DNA from: JAAZBA01 sp964461815
Lineage (GTDB): Bacteria; Bacillota; Clostridia; Oscillospirales; QAMX01
DNA length: 64,000 nt
Direction: 5' to 3'
NCBI GenBank assembly: GCA_964461815.1
Contig: CAYWVF010000007.1
Coordinates: 49,352 to 113,351, forward strand
This document shows positions 43,055 to 51,260 of the stretch, one piece after another; the stretch's first letter is position 1; every line of letters begins with the position of its first letter. A model generated the notes under the pieces. The model made no database searches. It saw nothing but the letters and a program-made list of their open reading frames with translations, and was not told the origin of the DNA. The position numbers and the translations under genes are program-made.

Positions 43055-43378
43055 ATGGCTAAAGAAAAAAGAATGTTGACATTCGATAAAACAGAGCTGT
43101 CCGTAGTTGATCTATCAGGCAAAAATCCGGTAAGACATAATATTACATACGATAAAATCATCAGTATCCAGCTTGATCATTCCGAAAAGAAAGTATTTTT
43201 ATTTACAAAAAAGCCATGTGACAGGATCCTCATCAAGAAACGTGGCAGTGAGACACCTATACCGGTATATTCACTTAATGACCCTCTTTTCGATGAATAT
43301 CTTGACGGTATTCGTAAGTTTGCAAAGGAGAATCGCATAACACTTTACGATTATCTAAAAGCTTCGGAAAACAAGTAG
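43055..43378 (+). CDS. Small uncharacterised protein
   Basis: I do not recognise this 107-residue protein. It is soluble, basic at the N-terminus (MAKEKRMLTF), and predicted mostly beta in the first 70 residues (KIISIQLDHSEKKVFLFTKK) with a C-terminal helix (LDGIRKFAKENRITLYDYLK). That outline would suit a small PH-like or ligand-sensing fold, but this is a guess. AGGAG precedes the ATG by nine bases and coding use is normal, so I regard it as real. It lies 75 bases after PFOR and 20 bases before an FAD oxidoreductase gene, probably sharing a transcript with the latter. Confidence 0.75.
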   Translation: MAKEKRMLTFDKTELSVVDLSGKNPVRHNITYDKIISIQLDHSEKKVFLFTKKPCDRILIKKRGSETPIPVYSLNDPLFDEYLDGIRKFAKENRITLYDYLKASENK

Positions 43379-43398
43379 TTTGAAAGGAATATATTACC

Positions 43399-44544
43399 AT
43401 GCAGAATTATGACGTTATTGTATGTGGCGGTGGTATTGCCGGAATAGCAGCAGCTTTAGCATCTGCTCGTAACGGAGCAAAAACACTGTTGCTCGAAAAA
43501 GAGTATGCGCTTGGAGGACTTGCAACTCTCGGTCTGATCGTTATATATCTTCCACTTGATGACGGAGATGGTGTAAAAATGTCCGGCGGTATCGCAGAGG
43601 AGCTTCTAAAGCTTTCCTTAAAATATGGTCCCGGCAAAATCCCGGAGGTATGGACAAAATCCAACTCGACCATAGACGAACGTAAAGGTATAAGGTACAG
43701 AGTTGAATACAAGCCTGCGTCACTCATGATCGCTGCGGAAGAGCTCCTTATCAATGAGAATGTAGATATCCTATATGACGCACGAATCATAGACGTCGTA
43801 TGTAGTAACAATAAAATCGATTCTGTTGTACTCGCAACAAAGCTCGGTAGCCGTACAATAAATGCAAAGGCTTTTATCGATGCTACAGGCGATGCAGATA
43901 TATGCTATTTTTCAGGTGAAGAGACCTTCGATGATGACACTAATCGTCGTACCGGCTGGTACTATCAATACGATGGCGATACACTTAAGCTTGTAGCTCA
44001 AACTGATCCGATATATGCAGATATTCCTCCTACAAGCAGACTCTATTCCGGCACAAAGATCGAAGACATTACCGCAAATTGTATTGACGGTCGTCAGATG
44101 ATTATAAATAATGTCAAGGAAGCAATAGCAAAGGGAAATGAAAACGCATATCCTTTGATTATCCCGGCTTATCATGGACTTCGAATGACACGTCGTCTTG
44201 CCGGCACATTTGAGTTCAGTGAGGACAAGCATAATTATGTATGGTTTGACGATGCGATAGGCATGATAGGAAACTGGAAAAAGCTTTCTAAACGCTACTC
44301 TATTCCATATAGCACGATCAAGGCTGTTAAGAATAACAATTTGTATGCATGCGGTCGCTGCTCAAGTGCAGACAAGAGCGGATGGGACCTAACAAGAGTT
44401 ATTCCGACTTGTGCCGTTACAGGTGAAGCATGTGGTACGGCTGCTGCAATGCAGGTAAAGCTCGGACGTGAGGTACAAATACGCGAGCTTCAGTCACAGC
44501 TCATTGCTAATGGTGTCCTTCTTGACAGGTCTTTATTTAACTGA
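43399..44544 (+). CDS. FAD-dependent oxidoreductase (FAD_oxidored family)
   Basis: This 381-residue flavoprotein starts with DVIVCGGGIAGIAAALASAR (5-24), the ADP-binding fold of FAD. EKEYALGGLATLGLIVIY follows, a signature of this family, and AFIDATGDADICYF forms the second FAD contact. The family is the same as the enzyme at 16750-18525 but this one is shorter and lacks the beta-rich tail. Substrate unknown. AAAGGA precedes the ATG. It ends before the hairpin at 44569-44596. Being beside PFOR, it could use ferredoxin or another low-potential donor, but nothing in the sequence shows that. Confidence 0.8.
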   Translation: MQNYDVIVCGGGIAGIAAALASARNGAKTLLLEKEYALGGLATLGLIVIYLPLDDGDGVKMSGGIAEELLKLSLKYGPGKIPEVWTKSNSTIDERKGIRYRVEYKPASLMIAAEELLINENVDILYDARIIDVVCSNNKIDSVVLATKLGSRTINAKAFIDATGDADICYFSGEETFDDDTNRRTGWYYQYDGDTLKLVAQTDPIYADIPPTSRLYSGTKIEDITANCIDGRQMIINNVKEAIAKGNENAYPLIIPAYHGLRMTRRLAGTFEFSEDKHNYVWFDDAIGMIGNWKKLSKRYSIPYSTIKAVKNNNLYACGRCSSADKSGWDLTRVIPTCAVTGEACGTAAAMQVKLGREVQIRELQSQLIANGVLLDRSLFN

Positions 44545-44568
44545 TTTTTCCTGCTATCATAAAAGCAT

Positions 44569-44596
44569 TGGCTGTATCATTTGCTGATACAGCCAA
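44569..44596. terminator. Bidirectional terminator
   Basis: TTGGCTGTATCA (44569-44580) and TGATACAGCCAA (44585-44596) with a short loop. It lies between the plus-strand FAD gene and the minus-strand DUF378 gene, followed by TTCTTT on the plus strand. Confidence 0.8.
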
Positions 44597-44601
44597 CTTC
44601 T

Positions 44602-44820
44602 TTACATATTATTGTCCTGCAATGACTCGTTACGTTCTCTGAACAGCAAAGATATGCACCAAAGTCCGCCGATGCACACTAAGGTATAGATTATTCTACT
44701 CCCAATTGCCATTTGCCCACCAAAAAAGTAGGAAACAAGATCAAATCCGAATATTCCTATACTTCCCCAGTTCAACGCACCGATTATTACAAGAATTAAA
44801 GCTATTCTATCAAGCACCAT
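44602..44820 (-). CDS. DUF378-family small membrane protein
   Basis: The 72-residue protein has two hydrophobic segments: about 5-28 (IALILVIIGALNWGSIGIFG) and 38-60 (SRIIYTLVCIGGLWCISLLF). The ALNWG motif and the spacing are the hallmark of DUF378 (YuzA-like) proteins, whose role is unknown. A GGAG lies near the ATG at 44820. It is probably a single-gene unit. Confidence 0.88.
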   Translation of the reverse strand: MVLDRIALILVIIGALNWGSIGIFGFDLVSYFFGGQMAIGSRIIYTLVCIGGLWCISLLFRERNESLQDNNM

Positions 44821-44947
44821 CGTTAGTCTCCAGCCACTATCATGCAGCTGAATATGACTCCTTTCTTTTTTTCTTTTATAGAGTCTTTTTTCAGATATTC
44901 TTAATTGCTCGATATAAGCTTTCCCTTAATAAAGTTTTTTATGCATC

Positions 44948-45874
44948 TCATTTAAAATATGTTGCAATATATTTCCGCTCGCAGCAATCAGGCGTATATT
45001 TCCAAAAGTCGATCCTATCATTTTTATAGAAATACTTAAGCTCCCTAGTCTCATCTTCCTCACTCAACGCCGCTATTATCACGAGCTTTATCTTCATTTT
45101 TGCAGGGTTTATTGATTTTATATATACACAAACTCGCTGTCCTTCTCTAATATCATCTCTGAATTCAGCCAATCCAGACAAATTCGGCATAAGCTCCACA
45201 AATATACCGTACTTCTCTATTCCACGCACGATTCCCTCAACTGTTTCTCCTGCTCTGAAAAGCTCTGCATTTTCTTCCCACGTTCCCAGCAATTGCTTAT
45301 GCGTAAGCTCGATCCTATTTTTCTGCCTGTCAACACCGCATACAATGACTTTTATATTATCCCCTACATTGAATCGCGATGCAGGATGAGGTATCCTTGA
45401 TACCGAAATGTTTTCAACACCAACCATTGATATTATACCACAGCCTATATCAACAAATACTCCGAAAGGCTCAATATGCGTGACCTTTGCATCTATTATA
45501 TCACCTATACGCAACTCAGATTTAAAATATTCAAGCGCTTCCTGCTGTGCAGCCTTTCGAGATAGTACTGCTTTCTTTTTTTCGACATTATCCTCTGAAA
45601 TGTCATTGATCTTAAAGCATACGTACTTCCCTACTTTTGACAATATTGCTATCTCTTTCTTTTTATCCGTATCAAGTAGCACCTCGTCATGAGGAATAAT
45701 ACCTGTAAATGGCTTTAAATCCACGATAAGGTTATGGTCGTTATCACATAAAATCACTTTTGCATGAATTATTTTTCCTTTTTTTATTGAATCTTCTATA
45801 TACTTTATGGTAAAATTATTATGTAAGGCGTTATCTACACTTTCCGGCTTATACATACCCTGTGGCATATTCAT
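44948..45874 (-). CDS. S1 RNA-binding domain protein (ribosomal protein S1-like)
   Basis: This 308-residue protein contains about three S1-type OB folds: 30-105 (KGKIIHAKVILCDNDHNL), 118-195 with the clearest motif (IDAKVTHIEPFGVFVDIG), and 205-275 (VEGIVRGIEKYGIFVELM). Such short S1 proteins in Clostridia may help start translation on weak sites or bind structured RNA. Two close starts exist: ATG 45874, almost touching AGGAAGG, and ATG 45868 with better spacing. The last 30 residues (YFYKNDRIDFWKYTPDCCER) are not part of S1 folds. It is separated by a terminator from the small gene upstream. Confidence 0.82.
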   Translation of the reverse strand: MNMPQGMYKPESVDNALHNNFTIKYIEDSIKKGKIIHAKVILCDNDHNLIVDLKPFTGIIPHDEVLLDTDKKKEIAILSKVGKYVCFKINDISEDNVEKKKAVLSRKAAQQEALEYFKSELRIGDIIDAKVTHIEPFGVFVDIGCGIISMVGVENISVSRIPHPASRFNVGDNIKVIVCGVDRQKNRIELTHKQLLGTWEENAELFRAGETVEGIVRGIEKYGIFVELMPNLSGLAEFRDDIREGQRVCVYIKSINPAKMKIKLVIIAALSEEDETRELKYFYKNDRIDFWKYTPDCCERKYIATYFK

Positions 45875-45920
45875 CCTTCCTCTCTATCGATCATAAAACT
45901 ACAATCGATTATATGTTAAA

Positions 45921-45953
45921 AAAAGCGGTAACTTGCCTGACCGCTACCGCTTT
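45921..45953 (-). terminator. Terminator after the 125-residue unknown gene
   Basis: AAAAGCGGTA (45921-45930) pairs with TACCGCTTT (45945-45953). On the minus strand the stem is followed by a run of T (CCGCTTTTTTTAAC). Confidence 0.82.
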
Positions 45954-45964
45954 ATATTATTTAT

Positions 45965-46342
45965 TTAAAAACGTCTGACATTCATTCCATGTCTGTTTAC
46001 GAGAATATCTGTTACCTTATCTGCATTTGATTCATTTACATCAAGCACCAGCTGTACCTCCTGTGATACATCTTCTCTGTATTCCTGACGTCCGATATCA
46101 AGTGCGGCAATATACAAAGCACCCTGATTATATCCATAACTATTTGTTCCGTACATTCCGAACTTATCGTTTAATCCTTGCGTATTACTTTCCGGATAAA
46201 TTGGAATATACACCTGCTCCTGTGTATCTCTGCTGTCAACATTGCTCTGGCTTTGTCTTTTTATCGGAATTCCTCTTTCTCTTATCGCACGTACAGCTAT
46301 TTCCGCTTCATCTATACTATTAAAAAACGCACTTATTTTCAT
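45965..46342 (-). CDS. Uncharacterised small soluble protein
   Basis: The product is 125 residues. The first part (MKISAFFNSIDEAEIAVRAI) and the last part (VQLVLDVNESNADKVTDILV) both look like a beta-alpha unit, and together could form a ferredoxin-like or YflT-like fold. The middle (about 32-80) is Gln/Asn/Gly/Tyr-rich (NDKFGMYGTNSYGYNQG) and probably disordered. That layout resembles small stress-linked proteins in Firmicutes, but I cannot name a function. It has its own terminator and is divergent from the DUF951 gene. Confidence 0.72.
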   Translation of the reverse strand: MKISAFFNSIDEAEIAVRAIRERGIPIKRQSQSNVDSRDTQEQVYIPIYPESNTQGLNDKFGMYGTNSYGYNQGALYIAALDIGRQEYREDVSQEVQLVLDVNESNADKVTDILVNRHGMNVRRF

Positions 46343-46454
46343 ATATATCTACCCTTTTCTTTTTTCTTTATTATGTCACCTCAGACCAGTTTTATTTACT
46401 GAAAAAAATATTTTTACGAAAGGAGAAAATTCGATATATTATCGAGTACAAGAA

Positions 46455-46631
46455 ATGGATATACATCTTGGAGATATACTTGAGCTAAAGAAAGCTCATC
46501 CATGCGGTGGAAAACAATGGACAGTTCTTCGTGTCGGCATGGATTTCAAGCTGAAATGCACCACGTGTCAGCATGAGGTAATGGTTCCGCGACTGAAAAT
46601 CGAAAAAAGTATAAAGAAGATCATTAGATGA
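46455..46631 (+). CDS. DUF951-family small protein
   Basis: The 58-residue protein matches DUF951 almost throughout: LGDILELKKAHPCGGKQW, VLRVGMDFKLKC, TTCQHEVMVPRLK and KSIKKI. A Cys-x2-Cys pair (CTTC) and a further Cys in HPCGG suggest metal or nucleic-acid binding. The function is unknown. The ATG at 46455 fits the family length, but the nearest good ribosome binding site (AAAGGAG, about 46420) is some 30 bases upstream, so a non-ATG start there is possible. Confidence 0.82.
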   Translation: MDIHLGDILELKKAHPCGGKQWTVLRVGMDFKLKCTTCQHEVMVPRLKIEKSIKKIIR

Positions 46632-46741
46632 TTTTCATACGCAAAATAGATCATTTGATGTATTATTAATAAAACGTATTACACCTGATGCATTATTATA
46701 ATACATTGAATCTGATGATTTTAAAAGAATATCATTTGATA
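46618..46741. repeat. Cluster of short TGATG-containing degenerate repeats
   Basis: AGATCATTAGATG (46618-46630) and AGATCATTTGATG (46648-46660) differ by one base. TGATGTATTATTAATA (46656) and TGATGCATTATTATAATA (46686) are a second related pair. GATGATTTT recurs at 46627 and about 46714, and ATCATTTGAT at 46731. The stretch fills the gap between the DUF951 and phosphorylase genes. It may be a multi-site regulatory region or simple AT-rich drift. Confidence 0.45.
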
Positions 46742-46797
46742 AAAAATGCAAGCAGAGTTTGTTTCTATTATATTTAAATAAAGGAGCGCCGTGTATT

Positions 46798-47571
46798 ATG
46801 TTAAACAGAGAATCAAAAATGTTCCATATTAAATGCTCTTTTGGTGATATAGGTGGATATTGTCTGCTGCCGGGTGATCCCGGACGCTGTGCTGTCATTG
46901 CTGAGCAGCTCAGCAACTCTATGCATGTATCCTCTAATCGTGAATTTACCGTATACACCGGCTATATTGACGGTACAAAGGTCTCCGTATGCTCCACCGG
47001 CATCGGAGGGCCATCTGCCGCTATTGCGATCGAAGAATTAAATATGCTCGGAGCTCATACATTTATACGTGTGGGTACCTGTGGTGGCATCAATACAAAG
47101 GTAGTAGGCGGTGATCTTGTGATCGCCTCCGGTGCAATTCGTCAGGAGGGCACAAGTCTTCACTATGCACCTATCGAATACCCCGCTGTAGCCGACTTTG
47201 ATGTAACAGTTGCTTTGGCGTGTGCTGCATCCACTTTAGGCTATAAGTCTCATACCGGTGTAGTGCAATCAAAGGACTCCTTCTATGGACAGCATGATCC
47301 TAACCGTATGCCTGTTTCATATGAGCTAACATCTAAATGGGAAGCTTGGAAGCAGCTTGGGGTACTGGCAAGTGAAATGGAAACAGCTGCACTCTTTTGC
47401 GCTGCCTCAGCGATGAAGGATGCACGCTGTGGTGCAATATTCAATGTGCTTTGGAATCAGGAGCGTGAAAAAGCAGGTTATCCAAATCCACAATGCCATG
47501 ATAATTCCAAAGCAATCAAAACTGCGATCGAAGCGATCAAGCTTCTGATAAAAGCAGATAAAAACATATAA
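46798..47571 (+). CDS. udp: Uridine/nucleoside phosphorylase family protein
   Basis: This 257-residue enzyme of the PNP/UDP superfamily has LLPGDPGRCAVIAE (phosphate-binding Gly and Arg), CSTGIGGPSAAIAIEEL, FIRVGTCGGIN, and ASEMETAALFCAAS with the ribose-binding Glu. These fit uridine phosphorylase: uridine and phosphate give uracil and ribose-1-P, feeding the upp and rpiB enzymes made elsewhere in the window. AAGGAG precedes the ATG at 46798; in-frame starts further upstream lack support. A broader nucleoside specificity is possible. Confidence 0.88.
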   Translation: MLNRESKMFHIKCSFGDIGGYCLLPGDPGRCAVIAEQLSNSMHVSSNREFTVYTGYIDGTKVSVCSTGIGGPSAAIAIEELNMLGAHTFIRVGTCGGINTKVVGGDLVIASGAIRQEGTSLHYAPIEYPAVADFDVTVALACAASTLGYKSHTGVVQSKDSFYGQHDPNRMPVSYELTSKWEAWKQLGVLASEMETAALFCAASAMKDARCGAIFNVLWNQEREKAGYPNPQCHDNSKAIKTAIEAIKLLIKADKNI

Positions 47572-47612
47572 CTTATTTATAATGCGTACTTTTCCCGGAG
47601 GAATACTTATTC

Positions 47613-49178
47613 GTGTTAAAATCAAAACGATTCATCGCCTTAATGCTATCCATACTTATGTTTCTACTATTAATACCCGCCGGAGCTGCTGTAAACTCTG
47701 TACCATTCAGAGCAGTCTGGGTATCTACAGTATATAACCTGGATTATCCGTCCACAGATACGACCGATCCCGAAATTCTTAAAACTGAGGCTATAGAAAT
47801 ACTTGATAACGTCAAATCAATGGGACTTACTGCTGTAATACTTCAAGTCAGACCTGCATCAGATGCGTTATATAGCTCGGAAATATTCCCATGGTCACGA
47901 TTTCTTACAGGAAGCCCGGGCGTTGCGCCGTCCGACGGATTTGATCCGCTTGAATTCTGGATAGACGAAGCACATAAACGTGGGCTAGAGCTCCACGCAT
48001 GGATCAACCCATATAGGATCACAAAAAAGTACGCCTCAGAAGCAGCAATGACTGTCGATCAACTACCCCAGGGACATCCTGCCAAAGAAAATCCTTCATG
48101 GGCGATACAATACACCGACGGTGACCTTTACTTTGATCCCGGAATACCTGCTGTGAGACAGCTTATATTAAACGGAGTATTGGAAATATGCGAAAAATAT
48201 GATGTGGACGGCATACATTTCGATGATTATTTTTATCCCGGTGTTGATTTTGATGACGAAATGACCTTTGAAAAATATAAGGGTAGTTTCACCTCTAAGG
48301 ACGATTGGCGTCGAAGCAATGTTGATGCGCTTGTTAAAGGTGTCCATGATTCCATCAAAAAGAATTATCCCAACATAATCTTCGGTATAAGTCCATTCGG
48401 TATATGGGCAAACAATTCATCAAACCCACTTGGAAGTGATACAAACGGCAGTGAGTCATATTTTCAGCATTATGCAGATACACGGAAATGGGTAAAGCTT
48501 GGTTGGCTTGATTATATCGCTCCGCAGCTCTACTGGCACATCGGTCATTTAAAAGCTGACTATGAGTCTCTTGTAAACTGGTGGGCTGATCTAGTTTCCG
48601 GCACCGACGTTGCACTTTATATAGGACACGCAGCATACAAGGTCGAAAATGACCCTGACAGTGCATGGAACGATCCGTCACAACTAATATCGCAATTAGA
48701 ATTAAATGATTCCATACCGGAAGTATGCGGAAGTATATTTTTCCGTTATGGCAGCATTATTGACTCGGATACTCTATACAATGCAATCAAAAACTATTAT
48801 GACAAGAGCTCATCGAACTCGGGAGATCCATTAGCTCCGATCATTACAGTGCTTGACTCCCCTAACATTCTCAACGCTTCACCGTCAGATGATATAAGCT
48901 TTTGTCCGGGTGATGTGATTACATTTTCCTGCACTGCGCCTATCGGCTCGATCATAAAAGTAACATTTAACGGTATGACATTTCAGATGGCTCCATCTGA
49001 CAATACATATCGAGCTCCATCAAAAATATATGCAACAACGTATACATATAAATATACTGTCCCGCAAAGTGTAGGATCATATTCTTTGGGAAATGCTGTG
49101 TATTCAATGCGTTACAGAGGTAGAAAAACCAAGCTTCCCTCTGACGGTGAAATACGCATTGTATCAAACAGCAATTAA
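47613..49178 (+). CDS. Secreted family 10-like glycosyl hydrolase (DUF187/GHL10)
   Basis: The 521-residue protein has an N-terminal signal peptide (basic LKSKR, hydrophobic IALMLSILMFLLLIPAG). A glycosyl-hydrolase-like barrel follows: FRAVWVSTVYNLDYPS, AVILQVRPASDALYSS, LELHAWINPYRIT, DGIHFDDYFYPG and APQLYWHIG. These mark the DUF187/GHL10 family of envelope hydrolases, thought to cut denuded peptidoglycan or related glycans. The C-terminal 110 residues (about 400-510) form a beta-rich domain. The start is a GTG at 47613 with GGAGG upstream. Catalytic residues are not firmly known; FDDYF contains likely acids. Confidence 0.87.
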   Translation: MLKSKRFIALMLSILMFLLLIPAGAAVNSVPFRAVWVSTVYNLDYPSTDTTDPEILKTEAIEILDNVKSMGLTAVILQVRPASDALYSSEIFPWSRFLTGSPGVAPSDGFDPLEFWIDEAHKRGLELHAWINPYRITKKYASEAAMTVDQLPQGHPAKENPSWAIQYTDGDLYFDPGIPAVRQLILNGVLEICEKYDVDGIHFDDYFYPGVDFDDEMTFEKYKGSFTSKDDWRRSNVDALVKGVHDSIKKNYPNIIFGISPFGIWANNSSNPLGSDTNGSESYFQHYADTRKWVKLGWLDYIAPQLYWHIGHLKADYESLVNWWADLVSGTDVALYIGHAAYKVENDPDSAWNDPSQLISQLELNDSIPEVCGSIFFRYGSIIDSDTLYNAIKNYYDKSSSNSGDPLAPIITVLDSPNILNASPSDDISFCPGDVITFSCTAPIGSIIKVTFNGMTFQMAPSDNTYRAPSKIYATTYTYKYTVPQSVGSYSLGNAVYSMRYRGRKTKLPSDGEIRIVSNSN

Positions 49179-49205
49179 TATCGACAAAGCTGAAAGGACT
49201 CAATT

Positions 49206-50459
49206 ATGTACAGACCTCTTGCAGATAAAATACGCCCAACCACCTTTGAGGAAGTGGTTGGGCAAACACACATACTCGGCACTAACGGTATGCTTAGACG
49301 TATAATTGAAAGCGGACATATCCCAAACATGGTTTTTTACGGTCCGTCAGGCACAGGAAAAACAACTGTAGCCAATATTATCGCAGCAAAGACAAACAGA
49401 AAGCTCTATAAACTCAATGCTACTACCGCATCTATCAACGATATCAAGGACATAATCGAGGATCTGAGCGGATTTTCCGGAATAAACGGTGTGTTGCTTT
49501 ATCTTGATGAGATACAATACTTTAATAAAAAGCAACAGCAGTCGTTGCTTGAATTTATCGAAGACGGACGCATAACGCTCATTGCATCTACAACAGAAAA
49601 TCCATATTTCACCATATTCAATGCTATCCTAAGCCGTAGCACGGTATTTGAATTTAAGCCTGTTTCGGCAGACGAAATAAAGCCTGCTGTCGAACGTGCA
49701 TTTGCTATATCAGCTGAAGAATATTCGGTAAAGCTTGACATAGAAGACGGTGTGACCGATCATATCGCAACAGCCTGTGGAGGTGATGTTCGTAAAGCCA
49801 TCAACACAGTCGAGTTAGCTGTATCTGCTGCATCAAACGGAAGCATTACACTTGAGGATGTAGTATCAATTGCTCAGCGTTCGTCCATGCGGTATGACCG
49901 TGACGGTGATGCACATTACGATCTTCTATCCGCCTTTCAAAAATCGATTCGGGGCTCTGACCCCGATGCAGCTGTATACTATCTTGCTCGTATTCTGGAG
50001 GGAGGAGATCTTATAAGTGCTTGCAGAAGACTGTTGGTAATAGCAAGCGAGGATATAGGTCTTGCATATCCTCAAGCCATATCTATTGTAAAAGCATGTG
50101 TCGATGCTGCACTTCAGCTCGGTCTTCCCGAAGCACAGCTTCCCCTGTCTCAGGGAGTTATCCTGCTTGCTACTGCGCCTAAATCAAACACCTCTGCATT
50201 GGCTATATGGGCCGCCGCAGAGGATGTTAAAAACGGTATAGGTGGTGAGCCTCCAATACATCTAAAGGATGCTCATTATAGTGGAGCTGCAAAGCTCGGA
50301 CGCGGTATTACGTACAAATATCCTCATGATTATGAGAATGATTATGTTGCACAGCAGTATCTGCCGGATTCTATAAAGGATAAAAAGTATTATAAATTTG
50401 GGAGTAATAAAAACGAGCAGGCTGCACAGGAATACTGGAAACGAGTCAAAGGAAAATAA
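49206..50459 (+). CDS. rarA: Replication-associated recombination AAA+ ATPase RarA (MgsA)
   Basis: The 417-residue protein starts with PLADKIRPTTFEEVVGQTHI and has Walker A GPSGTGKT (46-53), Walker B VLLYLDEIQYF, and sensor-1 ASTTENPYFT. The C-terminal part has the MgsA-type tetramer domain (LDDPEAAL-like PDAAVYYLARILEGGD). RarA acts at stalled forks and on single-stranded DNA ends. AAAGGA precedes the ATG. It ends one base before the convergent HAD gene, so the two transcripts must overlap unless a terminator lies within coding DNA. Confidence 0.94.
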   Translation: MYRPLADKIRPTTFEEVVGQTHILGTNGMLRRIIESGHIPNMVFYGPSGTGKTTVANIIAAKTNRKLYKLNATTASINDIKDIIEDLSGFSGINGVLLYLDEIQYFNKKQQQSLLEFIEDGRITLIASTTENPYFTIFNAILSRSTVFEFKPVSADEIKPAVERAFAISAEEYSVKLDIEDGVTDHIATACGGDVRKAINTVELAVSAASNGSITLEDVVSIAQRSSMRYDRDGDAHYDLLSAFQKSIRGSDPDAAVYYLARILEGGDLISACRRLLVIASEDIGLAYPQAISIVKACVDAALQLGLPEAQLPLSQGVILLATAPKSNTSALAIWAAAEDVKNGIGGEPPIHLKDAHYSGAAKLGRGITYKYPHDYENDYVAQQYLPDSIKDKKYYKFGSNKNEQAAQEYWKRVKGK

Positions 50460-50460
50460 A

Positions 50461-51246
50461 CTATCTTATAGCCTCGACAATACCGGACAGGTCGTCAAAA
50501 ACAAACGTAGGTTCAACATCTGTTTTTTTCATGTCCTCAACCGTTGTTTCGCCGCTCAGCACGAGTATACTGGATATTCCTGCCTTCGCACCGAGTGCTA
50601 TATCCGTATAAAGTCTATCTCCTACCATGCAGATCTCTTCACGTTCTGCGTGGTATTTTTCTATAACTGCATCTACAATGCTCTTATTCGGTTTGCCTAT
50701 TATAAGATCGGGTTCTCTGCCGGTAGAAGCCTTTATAAGAGCTATCATTGAGCCTGTATCCGGAATAAAACCACCTTCTACAGGGCAATTAAAATCAGGA
50801 TGTGTTGCTATGTATGGAACACCTGCACGTACAAAATCGCAGATCTTGCAGAGCTTTTCATAAGTAAGGGTCATGTCAAAGCCGAGAACAGCATAATCCG
50901 GAGCTTCGTCCGTAAGAATGAAGCCTGCTTCTTTAAACTCCTGTTCAAGCGAAGGTGTTCCGCAAAGATATATTCTTGCATTCTTTTTTATTTTATTTAA
51001 ATATATCGTCGTTGCTTCTCCCGATGTAAACACATCATTAGGCTCAGCATGTATTCCCATTTTTGACAGCTTCTCTACATACACATTTCTGTTTTTGGAA
51101 GAATTATTTGTAAGAAAGATATATCTCTTTCCCTGTGATTTAAGAAGCTCCAGGAATGGTATCGTACAATCAAACAATCTGTTTCCAAGATATATCGTAC
51201 CGTCCATATCCAGCATAAACAATTTAATGTCCTTTATGTTCTTCAT
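50461..51246 (-). CDS. HAD-IIA family phosphatase (NagD-like)
   Basis: This 261-residue hydrolase has the HAD nucleophile motif FMLDMDGTIYLG (D13, D15), the second motif FLTNNSS, and the C-terminal VGDRLYTDI. The cap pattern is NagD or 4-nitrophenylphosphatase type. Substrates in this class include glycerol-phosphate, pyridoxal-phosphate or sugar phosphates. AAGGAG precedes the ATG. It is 14 bases downstream of the AI-2E-family gene on the same strand and abuts rarA at its 3' end with no gap. Confidence 0.9.
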   Translation of the reverse strand: MKNIKDIKLFMLDMDGTIYLGNRLFDCTIPFLELLKSQGKRYIFLTNNSSKNRNVYVEKLSKMGIHAEPNDVFTSGEATTIYLNKIKKNARIYLCGTPSLEQEFKEAGFILTDEAPDYAVLGFDMTLTYEKLCKICDFVRAGVPYIATHPDFNCPVEGGFIPDTGSMIALIKASTGREPDLIIGKPNKSIVDAVIEKYHAEREEICMVGDRLYTDIALGAKAGISSILVLSGETTVEDMKKTDVEPTFVFDDLSGIVEAIR

Positions 51247-51260
51247 CTTTTTTCTCCTTA

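Noticed and set aside
46242..46454. Long upstream extension of the DUF951 frame
   Set aside because: The extension is antisense to the 125-residue gene at 45965-46342, and DUF951 proteins start close to the ATG at 46455.
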